42,012 nucleotides of DNA, taken from the NCBI GenBank assembly GCA_039933515.1, contig JBDTNY010000134.1, forward strand, positions 1-42,012, written 5' to 3'. The notes beneath the pieces were generated by a model. That model did no database searches. It worked only from the letters and a program-made list of their open reading frames with translations, and was not told the DNA's origin. This DNA comes from JAOUEA01 sp039933515. Lineage in GTDB: Bacteria; Actinomycetota; UBA4738; HRBIN12. The position numbers and the translations under genes were made by a program. This document shows positions 7,703 through 15,123 of the stretch, piece after piece (position 1 is the stretch's first letter; each line of letters begins with the position of its first letter).

Positions 7703-8614
7703 CTAGCCCTTGATCTGCCAGATCCCGAACCTGGCATTGGCGCCGCAGCGCACGTGTGAGAAGTACACGACCGGCCCGGCGCCCTCGTCCACCATGCTCA
7801 TCTGGCCCACATCGCTCCCGTTCGGGAACACGTAGAGGGCCGCCGCCGCGCCACCGTTCCACTGCATCAGCTTCGTGTGAAAGCCGCAGGAGTCGGGGCT
7901 CCCGAGCACGTAGTACACGGTTCCGTCGGTCGTCACGGTGGGCCAGTACGTGGCCCGGTCCGGATTAGGGATCTTCACCGTCTGGTCCGTCGAGAGCTGG
8001 TAGCGGAACACGTTGCACACCCAGTTGGCCTTGCACACGGTGTAGACGTCCCAGTCGCCGGCCGCGGCGTTCGCCGTGACGTTCCCCCCGGCGGGCGCCT
8101 CCGCGAGCGTGACGGTCCTATCGGTGGAGAACCGATAGAGCAGGACCCGCTGGGAGAACGTCGTCGCCCGGGGCCCTCTTCCGAAGAGCAGGTAGTCGCC
8201 CGAGAGCGAGGGGTTCTCCTCGTCCTTCGCGGTGTTGATGCCGGCGGGAAGCGCGAGGTTGGCCTGACCGACGAGATCCCAGAGCCGCACGTCGAACCGA
8301 GGGCTCGACTGGGACGGAGAGTAGGCGTACGACATCACGTTGCCGAGCAGGCCACCGATGTCGATCGTGCCCACCAGCGAGACAGATGAGGTCGAGCCGA
8401 CCCAGTAGGCGCCGACCCCTCCTTCCCTGACCCGGACCCGGAAATGGCTCGTCCCGTGCGGGGCGACGCCGTAGGCGCGGAACCCGATGGCGGTGGCGAC
8501 CTGGTTCTCGTCGGCGCGCGAGTCGACGTACTCGGAGGGCGCGGCCGCGTGGGCCGCGGTCGCCGTGAGCGCGAGGATGATCGCCGTCGCTACCGGAAGG
8601 AGCGATCGTCGCAT
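7703..8614 (-). CDS. Secreted protein of unknown function, possibly beta-propeller
   Basis: A 303-residue protein with a clear Sec signal peptide (RRSLLPVATAIILALTATAA followed by HAA). The mature part is rich in short beta strands with repeating display-like motifs (NPSLSGDYLLFGRG, AAGDWDVYTVCK, YWPTVTTDGTVYYVLGS), similar in feel to TolB/WD40-like propellers but without SPDG motifs. It has an even number of Cys (C in VCKANWVC, SCGF, RCGA), suggesting disulfides outside the cell. GGAAGGA lies 7 nt before ATG. It has its own promoter (8650-8679) and no functional partner nearby, so the role is unknown. Confidence 0.8.
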   Translation of the reverse strand: MRRSLLPVATAIILALTATAAHAAAPSEYVDSRADENQVATAIGFRAYGVAPHGTSHFRVRVREGGVGAYWVGSTSSVSLVGTIDIGGLLGNVMSYAYSPSQSSPRFDVRLWDLVGQANLALPAGINTAKDEENPSLSGDYLLFGRGPRATTFSQRVLLYRFSTDRTVTLAEAPAGGNVTANAAAGDWDVYTVCKANWVCNVFRYQLSTDQTVKIPNPDRATYWPTVTTDGTVYYVLGSPDSCGFHTKLMQWNGGAAAALYVFPNGSDVGQMSMVDEGAGPVVYFSHVRCGANARFGIWQIKG

Positions 8615-8649
8615 CTCGGGTTCCTTCCGCTCGAGGCCGGGGGACCGCG

Positions 8650-8679
8650 AGGATAGGGCGCGACCTCGTCCGGACGCAA
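8650..8679 (-). promoter_or_regulatory. Sigma-70-type promoter for the secreted protein at 7703-8614
   Basis: On the minus strand TTGCGT (8674-8679) and TATCCT (8650-8655) are 18 bp apart. The -10 hexamer is identical to the one before dnaK. The start codon at 8614 lies about 35 nt downstream behind GGAAGGA. The spacing suits a housekeeping promoter; not tested. Confidence 0.5.
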
Positions 8680-8683
8680 ACCC

Positions 8684-9982
8684 TTAGGCCGGCGGTTCGT
8701 CGAACGGCGGTCGGCGCCGAACCGCTCGCGTCAGCACCCACCACGCCGCGGACCACGCCACCGCGACACCCCCCAGGATGCCCGCTGCCGCACGCGGCCC
8801 CACCGAATCGGAGAGGGCGGCCGCGAGCAAGCTCGAGCCCGCGAGCGAGAGGGTGACCATCGCGAAATCCACCGCGAACACCCGTCCGCGGATGTAGTCG
8901 GGCACGAGTCGCTGCAGGCCGTAGCTCGAAAGCACCCATTGCGAGCCACCGCCCAGGTGCGCGACGAAGATCACGACCGCCGCGGTCACGAGCGTGGGGG
9001 CGAGGCCCAAGGCCATGTAGCTCAGGCCGAACACCGCGAGCGCGATCCCGATCGCCGGGAAGATGCGTCGGTGCCCGGGCCCGGCGAACCGGTGGCCGAT
9101 GAAGGGACCCACGAGAGCACCGACCCCGCGCGCGGCCATCAGCGTGCCGAACCCGATGTCGCCGGCCCCGAAGACCTGCTTGGCGAACACGGGGATCAGG
9201 ACGAGTACGCCGGCCGCCAGGCCGAACCCCGCCTTCACGCCGATCAGCGAGAGCACGCGGTGGTCCTCCTGTGCGTATCGGAGGGTCTCGACCGTGGACT
9301 CGAGGGTGCCCGGATGCTCCTTCGCCTCGCGGTCTTCGGAGAGCGGCCGACGGATCCCCGACAAGAGCCATGCGGAGACGAGGAAGGATGCCGCGTCGAC
9401 CAGGAAGGCCGTCTGGTTGCCGAATACGGTCGCCACCACACCGCCGAGCGCGGCGCCGACCGCGAGCATCGTTCCCCAGAGTGACCCGCCGAGGGCGTTC
9501 GCGATCGTCAGGTCCTCGCCCGCGGCGAGGTTCGGGATCGCGGCCGACGACGCCGGGTCGAAAGGCGCCGCGAAGATCGACAGGATCGCGAGGAGCGGGA
9601 ACGCGAGCCAGATCGTGTCCGGCCCCACGAGCAAGAACGCCACGCACACGACCGACCGCGCCAGATCGCAGACGATCATCAGTTTTCTGCGGTCGAGCCG
9701 GTCGGCGAGGGCGCCCGCCCAGGGTGAGGCGAGGAAGAACGCGAGCTCCTGAGACAAGATCGCGAGGCCCACGTCGATCGCGCGCCCGGTCGTGTCCAGG
9801 ATCAGGCCGTTGATCGCCACGAACAGGAACCAGTCGCCTCCGAGCGAGATCACCGACGCGAAGAACAGGTGCCGGAAATCGCGATTGCGGCGCAGGAGCG
9901 AGACGCTCGCTCGGACGCTGCCGTCGGCGATCGTCAGGGGCACGCCGTCGATGGGGTCGCGCTCGGTCACGGAGCTTGCCAC
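8684..9982 (-). CDS. MFS transporter (EntS/MFS_3-like exporter)
   Basis: A 432-residue inner-membrane protein with about 12 hydrophobic segments. The motif A-like loop GALADRLDRRKLMIVCD between helices 2 and 3 and the N-terminal LLRRNRDFRHLFFASVISLG are typical of the MFS_3 group that includes enterobactin exporter EntS and many actinobacterial drug or metabolite exporters. The substrate cannot be read from sequence. GTG 9982 is chosen; a second GTG at 9970 is possible. Divergent from the MBL hydrolase with only 32 bp between start codons. Confidence 0.88.
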   Translation of the reverse strand: MASSVTERDPIDGVPLTIADGSVRASVSLLRRNRDFRHLFFASVISLGGDWFLFVAINGLILDTTGRAIDVGLAILSQELAFFLASPWAGALADRLDRRKLMIVCDLARSVVCVAFLLVGPDTIWLAFPLLAILSIFAAPFDPASSAAIPNLAAGEDLTIANALGGSLWGTMLAVGAALGGVVATVFGNQTAFLVDAASFLVSAWLLSGIRRPLSEDREAKEHPGTLESTVETLRYAQEDHRVLSLIGVKAGFGLAAGVLVLIPVFAKQVFGAGDIGFGTLMAARGVGALVGPFIGHRFAGPGHRRIFPAIGIALAVFGLSYMALGLAPTLVTAAVVIFVAHLGGGSQWVLSSYGLQRLVPDYIRGRVFAVDFAMVTLSLAGSSLLAAALSDSVGPRAAAGILGGVAVAWSAAWWVLTRAVRRRPPFDEPPA

Positions 9983-10014
9983 ACTACGGCAGCCGTGAGC
10001 AGAAAGAGGGCATC

Positions 10015-10677
10015 GTGCTCGAAGGGTTCACCTGGTTCCGTCAGTCCGCGTTCCGCTGGACCGACGGCCGACGGACGCTCTATATCGACCCGTGGGGTAC
10101 GGCCGAGGACGCGGCGCCGGCCGATCTCATCTTGATCACCCACGCCCACTTCGATCACTTCCAGCCAGGGGAGATCGCCCGGCTCAGCACCGGCGACACG
10201 GTCGTCGCTGCGCCCCACGACGTCGCGGCCGAGCTCACCGGGAACATCACGCCGGTCGCGCCCGGCGAGTCGCACGAGCTCGCAGGGGTGCCGTTCACGA
10301 CTGTCCCCGCCTACAACACGCGCGAGGAGGCGCTGGCGTTCCACCCGCAGGCGAACCGTTGGGTGGGCTACGTGATCGAGCTCGGGGACGTCACGGCCTA
10401 CCACGCGGGCGACACCGACCATCTCGCGGAGCTCGAGACGATCCGAGCCGACGTGGCCTTGGTGCCGATCGGCGGCCACTTCACGATGAACCCCGAGGAG
10501 GCGGGCGGACTGGTTCGGGCGATCGCGCCGGCCATCGCCGTTCCGATGCACTTCGGGTTCGTGGTCGGATCGCCGTCGGACGCCGAACGGTTCGGCGTCG
10601 CGGCCGCACCGGTCGCCGTGAAGATGCTGACACCGGTCGATCCGTTCGAGCAGGCCGAGCCGGTAGCATCACCATGA
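10015..10677 (+). CDS. MBL-fold metal-dependent hydrolase (UlaG/YtkL-like)
   Basis: A 220-residue metallo-beta-lactamase-fold protein. The metal motif HxHxDH is seen as ITHAHFDHF, with the later AYHAGDTDHLAELE (metal-bridging Asp) and a C-terminal MHFG histidine, the pattern of UlaG-like hydrolases that lack the usual long insertions. The start GTG 10015 is preceded by AAAGAGG with 5 nt spacing; a longer frame from TTG 9976 has no site and overlaps the divergent promoter. The stop is 22 nt before the DUF2090 gene, and the dodecin gene follows, so the three may form an operon. The substrate is unknown. Confidence 0.88.
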   Translation: MLEGFTWFRQSAFRWTDGRRTLYIDPWGTAEDAAPADLILITHAHFDHFQPGEIARLSTGDTVVAAPHDVAAELTGNITPVAPGESHELAGVPFTTVPAYNTREEALAFHPQANRWVGYVIELGDVTAYHAGDTDHLAELETIRADVALVPIGGHFTMNPEEAGGLVRAIAPAIAVPMHFGFVVGSPSDAERFGVAAAPVAVKMLTPVDPFEQAEPVASP

Positions 10678-10699
10678 CGCTGCACCCGGAGGAGAACCC

Positions 10700-11605
10700 A
10701 TGACGCTCGGCTATGACGGGAAGCTCTACATCCTCGCGTTCGATCATCGTGGGTCGTTCGTGAAGGGGTTCTTCGGGATCGAGGGGATGGCTGGCCCCGA
10801 GGACGCCCGCCGGATCATCGATGCGAAGCGGGTCATCTTCGAAGGGATGCTGGCGGCCCTGGAGGCCGGGGCCGACCCGGCGGCGGCAGGCATCCTGGTC
10901 GACGAACAGTTCGGTACGGAGGTCGCGCAGAAGGCGGGCGCGATGGGCATGCCGCTCTCGATGCCCGTCGAGCGATCGGGGCAGGATGAGTTCGACTTCG
11001 AGTACGGGACCGAATACGCGGCACACATCGCCTCGTTCGACCCGTCGTTCGCCAAGGTCCTCGTCCGCTACAACCCCGAGGGCGACGGTGCGGTGAACGC
11101 GCGGCAGGCGGCGAAGCTGAAGGAGCTGGCCGATTGGCTGCACTCGACCGACCGGCGGCTCCTGTTCGAGCTGTTGGTACCGGCCGAACCCCACCAGCTC
11201 GAGACGGTCGAGCACGATGCGGGGCGGTTCGATCGGGAGGTGCGGCCCGCGCTCATGCGAGTGGCGATCGCCGAGCTGCAGGAGAGCGGGGTCGAGGCGG
11301 ACGTCTGGAAGATCGAGGGCGTCGACGATCCCGAGGATTGCGCGATGATCTCCGAGCAGTGCCGCATGGCGGGCCGGGACCATGTGGGCTGCGTCGTGCT
11401 CGGTCGCGGTGCCGACGACGCGGCGGTCGATGCGTGGCTCCGCGCCGCCCGAGAGGTCCCCGGGTACCTCGGCTTCGCGATCGGCCGGTCGATCTGGTGG
11501 AACCCCTTGAAATTCTTCGTCGACGGCGCGATGCCTCGTGCGGAGGCCACCGCGCAGATCGCGAAGAACTTCCTGCGGTTCATCGGTGTCTACGAAGGAG
11601 GCTAG
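10700..11605 (+). CDS. DUF2090-domain protein (class I aldolase-like barrel)
   Basis: A 301-residue protein starting MTLGYDGKLYILAFDHRGSF, the beginning of the DUF2090 domain, which elsewhere is fused to the IolC kinase (5-dehydro-2-deoxygluconokinase). It resembles a TIM-barrel aldolase of the LacD type; LLFELLVPAEPHQLE, DVWKIEGVDDPEDC and GFAIGRSIWW are barrel strands with conserved Lys/Glu. As a stand-alone protein it probably cleaves or condenses a sugar phosphate, but that is inferred. GGAGGA lies 6-7 nt upstream of ATG 10700. A TAGCAT box at 10664-10669 could give it its own transcript. Two bases after its stop the dodecin ATG begins. Confidence 0.85.
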   Translation: MTLGYDGKLYILAFDHRGSFVKGFFGIEGMAGPEDARRIIDAKRVIFEGMLAALEAGADPAAAGILVDEQFGTEVAQKAGAMGMPLSMPVERSGQDEFDFEYGTEYAAHIASFDPSFAKVLVRYNPEGDGAVNARQAAKLKELADWLHSTDRRLLFELLVPAEPHQLETVEHDAGRFDREVRPALMRVAIAELQESGVEADVWKIEGVDDPEDCAMISEQCRMAGRDHVGCVVLGRGADDAAVDAWLRAAREVPGYLGFAIGRSIWWNPLKFFVDGAMPRAEATAQIAKNFLRFIGVYEGG

Positions 11606-11607
11606 CG

Positions 11608-11814
11608 ATGGGAGTCATCAAGACGATCGATCTGGTGGGCGTGTCGGGGGAGTCGTGGCGCGACGCGGCGCAGCAGGCGCTCGCCGAGGCGGCCAAGACG
11701 ATCCGCGGCATCGACGGCATGGACATCCTAGAGACCAGTGCCAAGGTCGAAGGAAGCGAGATCGTCGAGTACCACACCCACGTGCGGATCCGGTTCCGGA
11801 TCGAGACGGCGTAG
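11608..11814 (+). CDS. Dodecin-family protein
   Basis: A 68-residue dodecin: IKTIDLVGVSGESWRDAAQQ, then the single helix ALAEAAKTIRGIDGMDI and the beta sheet ending VEYHTHVRIRFRIE. Dodecins form hollow dodecamers that store flavin or, in some actinobacteria, coenzyme A. The position that is Trp in mycobacterial dodecin (LDWFEV) is here IDGMDI, so the flavin-stacking Trp is missing, as in a common actinobacterial subfamily. GAAGGAG (11594-11600) inside the end of the preceding gene gives 7 nt spacing to ATG 11608, so it is co-transcribed with the DUF2090 gene. Confidence 0.92.
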   Translation: MGVIKTIDLVGVSGESWRDAAQQALAEAAKTIRGIDGMDILETSAKVEGSEIVEYHTHVRIRFRIETA

Positions 11815-11845
11815 GGACGGCTCCGCGCCCGGGCTCGCGCCCGCG

Positions 11846-12625
11846 TCAGTCCGCGGTGAGCAGGCCGCGGCGGCGTTTGATGCGCCGATCCAGGCGACCG
11901 AACACGAGGTAATCGACGGACACGCCGATCGCGACGATCACAGCCAGCGCCGCCAAGAGCGCCGCCACATCGTTCTGCGCTTCCGCCAGCAGGTGTCCGA
12001 GCCCGGCGGCACCAGCGGCGGCCACGAGCAGCTCGGCCGCCGTCAGCGCCTTCCAGGCGAAGCCCCACGCCTGCTGCAGGCCGATCATGAACCCGGGCAG
12101 CGCCGCGGGGAAGATCACGCGCCGGTACAAGGTCCAGCCTTCGGCGCCCAGGGTGCGGCCGGCGCGCCGATAGAGCGGCGGGACCTGCCGCATCGCGGCC
12201 ATCGTGGCGAGCGTCATCGAGGGGAACGCGCCGACGATCGTGACGAAGACCACGGCGCGCTCCGTCGCGCCGAACCAGACCACCGCGATGGGCAGCCACG
12301 CGATGAAGGGCGTGATCTGCAGGGCCACGATCAGCGGTCGGATCGAGCGCCGGGCGAACTCGTTCAGCGCGAGCCCGATCCCGATCCCGGTGCCGATCAC
12401 GATCGCCGAGGCGAACGAGAAGGCGAGACGGATCATGGTCTTCGCGGCGGCATCGGGGATCGAACCGTCCCGCATGCCGGCGACGAACCTGTCCCAGACC
12501 GCGAGCGGCGAGGGGATCGCGGACGACGAGGTCAGGGACGCGACGATCGCCCACGCGAGGATCGAGCCGACGATGCCGGCCAGTGGTGGGCCGAATTCCC
12601 TAGCGATCCATCTCGCGCGCGACAC
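11846..12625 (-). CDS. ABC transporter permease, SsuC/TauC/NrtB family
   Basis: A 259-residue inner-membrane permease with about six hydrophobic segments and the EAA-type cytoplasmic loop FPSMTLATMAAMRQVPPLYR followed by AGRTLGAEGWTLYRRVIFPA and ALPGFMIGLQQAWGF, the signature of nitrate/sulfonate/taurine importers. Its start overlaps the end of the ATPase gene by 26 nt, so the order is YezD-ATPase-permease in one transcript. No substrate-binding protein gene is found on either side within the window, so the receptor must be encoded elsewhere. Confidence 0.9.
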   Translation of the reverse strand: MSRARWIAREFGPPLAGIVGSILAWAIVASLTSSSAIPSPLAVWDRFVAGMRDGSIPDAAAKTMIRLAFSFASAIVIGTGIGIGLALNEFARRSIRPLIVALQITPFIAWLPIAVVWFGATERAVVFVTIVGAFPSMTLATMAAMRQVPPLYRRAGRTLGAEGWTLYRRVIFPAALPGFMIGLQQAWGFAWKALTAAELLVAAAGAAGLGHLLAEAQNDVAALLAALAVIVAIGVSVDYLVFGRLDRRIKRRRGLLTAD

Positions 12626-13445
12626 CCTTGTCCACCTCCCGCATCAACTGTTCGTGGATCTCGGAGACGACCCGTGCCACGAGCACGTCGTCGAGCGCGC
12701 GGGGGCGCGGCGAGCTGATGCGGACCTCCTCGAGCAGCCTCCCCGGCGCCGCCGACATGACCAGGACGCGATCGGCGAGCAGCGCCGCCTCGCGCACGTT
12801 GTGGGTGACGAAGACGAACGTCGCGAGCCCCTCGCGCTCGGCCCAGACCCGTTGAACCTCGTCCTGCAGCAGCTCGCGTGCCTGTGCGTCGAGCGCGCCG
12901 AACGGCTCGTCGCCCAGGAGCACATCGGGCTCGGCCGCGAGGGCCCGCGCCAGCGCCGCTCGCTGCCGCATCCCCGCAGACAGCTCGTGCGGCTGGGCGT
13001 CGGCGAACTTCCCGAGATGCACGTTCTCGAGCCAATGCATCGCCCGATCGCGTCGCTCGGCCTCGGGAACACCGATCAGCCGGAGCGCGAGCTCGACGTT
13101 GCCGGCGACGCTCAGCCACGGGAAGAGCGCTGGCTCCTGGAACAGTACGGCCCGATCCGGGCCGGGGCCGGTGATCGGGCGCCCGTCCAGGAGCGCTTCC
13201 CCGCTGGTGGGGTCGTCGAGGCCGGCGAGGATGTGGAGGATCGACGTCTTACCGCACCCCGAGGGACCGAGCAAACAGAGGAACTCGCCGGGGCGCACGT
13301 CGAAGGTCACATGATCGACGGCAACGAACGACTCACCGTCGCCGGTGCCGGCCCCGCGCACCCGGGTCTTCACGAGGTCGCGGATCGAGAACTTCGCCGG
13401 CGCGATGGCGGCCATACCCGGCTCGAGCTGGATCACGCCGCTCAT
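12600..13445 (-). CDS. ABC transporter ATPase, SsuB/TauB/NrtD family
   Basis: A 281-residue nucleotide-binding subunit. Walker A GPSGCGKTS, Q-loop FQEPALFPWLSV, signature LSAGMRQRAALARAL (LSAGM in place of LSGGQ, as in the SsuB/NrtD group), Walker B VLLGDEPF and the switch His in VTHNV are all in order. It powers the permease encoded immediately downstream. The ATG overlaps the stop of the YezD gene by 4 nt (ATGA, 13442-13445), so expression is coupled. An N-terminal extension of about 18 residues precedes the usual start of the domain. Confidence 0.93.
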   Translation of the reverse strand: MSGVIQLEPGMAAIAPAKFSIRDLVKTRVRGAGTGDGESFVAVDHVTFDVRPGEFLCLLGPSGCGKTSILHILAGLDDPTSGEALLDGRPITGPGPDRAVLFQEPALFPWLSVAGNVELALRLIGVPEAERRDRAMHWLENVHLGKFADAQPHELSAGMRQRAALARALAAEPDVLLGDEPFGALDAQARELLQDEVQRVWAEREGLATFVFVTHNVREAALLADRVLVMSAAPGRLLEEVRISSPRPRALDDVLVARVVSEIHEQLMREVDKGVAREMDR

Positions 13446-13648
13446 CGGAGCCTGAACTTCTCCGCCATCTCGATCTGCACGACCTTGCCGTCCTGGATCA
13501 CGAGCACGACGGTGCCGAACTGGATCTTCCGGACGATGTCCGCGACCTTCGCGAGTACCTCGCGCTCGTCGTCGGTGAGACCGGCGAGGTGAGCGTCGAC
13601 CTCACTCGGCGTCTGTCCACCGGGGGTTGGTGCTGGTCGATCGGCCAC
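13442..13648 (-). CDS. YezD-family small protein (DUF2292)
   Basis: A 68-residue protein whose second half VADIVRKIQFGTVVLVIQDG followed by KVVQIEMAEKFRLR matches the YezD/DUF2292 family. The family is often next to sulfate or sulfonate uptake and sulfur-assimilation genes, which fits its position as first gene of an SsuBC-like importer. The biochemical role is not known. GTG 13648 is preceded by GGAGGA (spacing about 9); no ATG fits. The gene overlaps the ATPase start by ATGA. The leader upstream carries the element described at 13676-13744. Confidence 0.85.
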   Translation of the reverse strand: MADRPAPTPGGQTPSEVDAHLAGLTDDEREVLAKVADIVRKIQFGTVVLVIQDGKVVQIEMAEKFRLR

Positions 13649-13671
13649 AGGTATTCGTCCTCCACAGATGG

Positions 13672-13744
13672 AAACGGCCGCGACACGGTGCGGGCACCGG
13701 TTCGCGGCCTCCAGTGTGTCTGGTCAGCTCCGTCGGCGATAGTA
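13672..13744 (-). promoter_or_regulatory. Promoter and structured leader of the YezD-SsuBC operon (copy A of a shared element)
   Basis: Reading on the minus strand: a -10 box TACTAT (13739-13744), 9 nt, then AGCTGACCAGACACACTGG and AGGCCGCG (13703-13729). CCAG...CTGG can form a 4-bp hairpin with a 5-nt loop. The AGGCCGCG runs into a strong hairpin (13676-13709: outer 8-bp stem, inner CGGTG/CACCG) followed by only three T. The same core lies before the Na/Pi symporter (15057-15083). No start codon precedes the core, so it is not a leader peptide. No convincing -35 is seen. It may be an RNA attenuator or an operator. Confidence 0.55.
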
Positions 13745-13799
13745 CCAACGTCCGCCGGCCCGGTCGCGCACCGCGCGACACCGGCGGGCAGAACCGTCC

Positions 13800-14999
13800 C
13801 TACCCGAGCGGCGAGTAGACCAGGCCGCTCAGCAGCAGGGCGATCGGCACCACGAACAAGCACCCGACGAAGATCGCGAGGCGGCGGTTGCTCGCCACGA
13901 GATAGTCGTCGAGCCCGATCACAGCGGTCTTCACGGGCTTGTAGAAGAAGGCGAGGATCAGCAGCGAGACGATCGTGACGCCGATCGCCTCCGCGAGCAC
14001 GATCTGGGCGGCGACCGGCGTCTTCTGGAGCATCGCGACCACGAGCGTATCGGCGAGCGTCGTGATGTTCGCCCCCATGATGTACGGGAGCGCCTCGTCT
14101 CGCTTCACGTATCCCTTCGCCGCGAGCGGCACGAGCACGGTGAGCGCGACCGATACCGAGAGCGTGAGCATCGCCACCAGGCACCCGAGGGCGAACATCG
14201 TCCACGGCCGTTTCAGCCACGCCTGGCGCTTCGAGGCGGTCGCATCGCTGCTGACGCTGGGGAGCACGCGGTCGATCAGATTGAACGAGACCAGGATGAC
14301 GCCCAGGCCCGTGAGGAAGAGGCCCCAGCCCGGCAGGTGCGCCTCGGCCAGATCGACGAACGGGCCCCAGAGCTTGCTGAGGATCGCGTCGATCTTCCCC
14401 GACGAGTGGAGGTTCAGCCCGTCGAGCCCTCCCGCCCTGATCAGCGAATAGCCGATCAGCATGCCGGGGATGTAGGTGACGGCCGTCATCGTCATGGCCT
14501 GGATGCCGATGCCGATCGAGTCGCCGCGCGGCCGGTCCTTGTGCTTCATCGCGTACAGGAAGCCCGTGACGAGGACGATGAAGGAAGCACCCAGGCGAGA
14601 GCCCGAGAGCATCGTGAACGCCTGGAGCTTGTCGATCGTACCCGCACCGAACAGGCTGATGGCAGTCGCAGCCACGGGCGAGCCCGACAGCACGAAGTAC
14701 GCGCCCAGCCACCCAGTGCCGAGCGTCGAGAAGCCGTTCGCGAACGGGAACTGCCCCTGGATCGACGGTCCCACCGCCGCCGCGCCCGACTTCATCAGCT
14801 GGATCGCGAGGATGAACAGGAACATCGCGGGGACGAAGAGCAAGATCTTCTTGACGACGTACCAGGGGCTCCGCTCGACCTCGAACGGTCCGAGGTCGAT
14901 GTAGTGGCGCCGCTGACCTTCCGCGAACGGCACGCAGAATTCGCCGTCGATCTCGATCAGGTCGACCGGATCCGCCACTGCGCCCTTGCCCTTGCCCAT
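13800..14999 (-). CDS. Na/Pi-cotransporter-family permease (PF02690-like)
   Basis: A 399-residue membrane protein with two related halves. The duplicated QSS-like region appears as FVLSGSPVAATAISLFGAGT and ADTLVVAMLQKTPVAAQIVL, and IMGANITTLADTLVV is characteristic of the Na/Pi family. It should be a sodium-coupled oxyanion symporter; phosphate is the textbook substrate, but the sharing of a leader element with a YezD-SsuBC operon makes another oxyanion such as sulfate possible (inference). A 60-residue soluble N-terminus with DPVDLIEIDGEFCVPF precedes the first helix. ATG 14999 has GAGGACGG upstream. The leader contains an intrinsic terminator at 15022-15063. Confidence 0.83.
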   Translation of the reverse strand: MGKGKGAVADPVDLIEIDGEFCVPFAEGQRRHYIDLGPFEVERSPWYVVKKILLFVPAMFLFILAIQLMKSGAAAVGPSIQGQFPFANGFSTLGTGWLGAYFVLSGSPVAATAISLFGAGTIDKLQAFTMLSGSRLGASFIVLVTGFLYAMKHKDRPRGDSIGIGIQAMTMTAVTYIPGMLIGYSLIRAGGLDGLNLHSSGKIDAILSKLWGPFVDLAEAHLPGWGLFLTGLGVILVSFNLIDRVLPSVSSDATASKRQAWLKRPWTMFALGCLVAMLTLSVSVALTVLVPLAAKGYVKRDEALPYIMGANITTLADTLVVAMLQKTPVAAQIVLAEAIGVTIVSLLILAFFYKPVKTAVIGLDDYLVASNRRLAIFVGCLFVVPIALLLSGLVYSPLG

Positions 15000-15021
15000 G
15001 TGTCCACCGTCCTCGGGAACG

Positions 15022-15063
15022 AAAAAAGCCGCAGCGCCGGGATCGAACTCCCCGCGCCGCGGC
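15022..15063 (-). terminator. Intrinsic terminator inside the leader of the Na/Pi symporter gene
   Basis: On the minus strand a 36-nt hairpin (15028-15063) with 15-nt arms, one G-G mismatch and one G-U pair, a 6-nt loop GTTCGA, and then six T (15022-15027). It lies about 25 nt downstream of the expected transcription start and about 25 nt upstream of the start codon, so it would stop transcription before the gene unless prevented. This is the arrangement of an attenuator. Confidence 0.75.
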
Positions 15064-15123
15064 CTCCAGTTGTCTGGTCAGCTGCTGCGCTCGAATGGTA
15101 CCCGGGTGGCCCGCGGGTTTCAA
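15057..15123 (-). promoter_or_regulatory. Promoter and leader element of the Na/Pi symporter (copy B of a shared element)
   Basis: Minus strand: -35 TTGAAA (15118-15123), exactly 17 bp, -10 TACCAT (15095-15100), then CGCAGC, then the core AGCTGACCAGACAACTGG and AGGCCGCG (15057-15083), which runs directly into the terminator hairpin. CGCAGC immediately before the core can pair with GCTGCG in the terminator 3' arm, giving a possible antiterminator. The core matches copy A (13703-13729) base for base except for one extra base in the hairpin loop of copy A. Confidence 0.6.

Noticed and set aside
11608..11814. Loss of the flavin-stacking Trp in dodecin as evidence of an inactive protein
   Set aside because: Many actinobacterial dodecins share this variant, so it is a subfamily trait, not decay.
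15028..15063. A tRNA-like T-loop (GTTCGATCC) in the Na/Pi leader
   Set aside because: The arms pair fully as a terminator followed by six T; there are no D or anticodon arms, so it is not a tRNA gene.
13672..15090. A cysteine-type leader peptide in the two shared leaders
   Set aside because: Frames through the core contain Arg and Cys codons (for example RRCGFF), but no ATG, GTG or TTG lies between the expected transcription start and the core in that frame.
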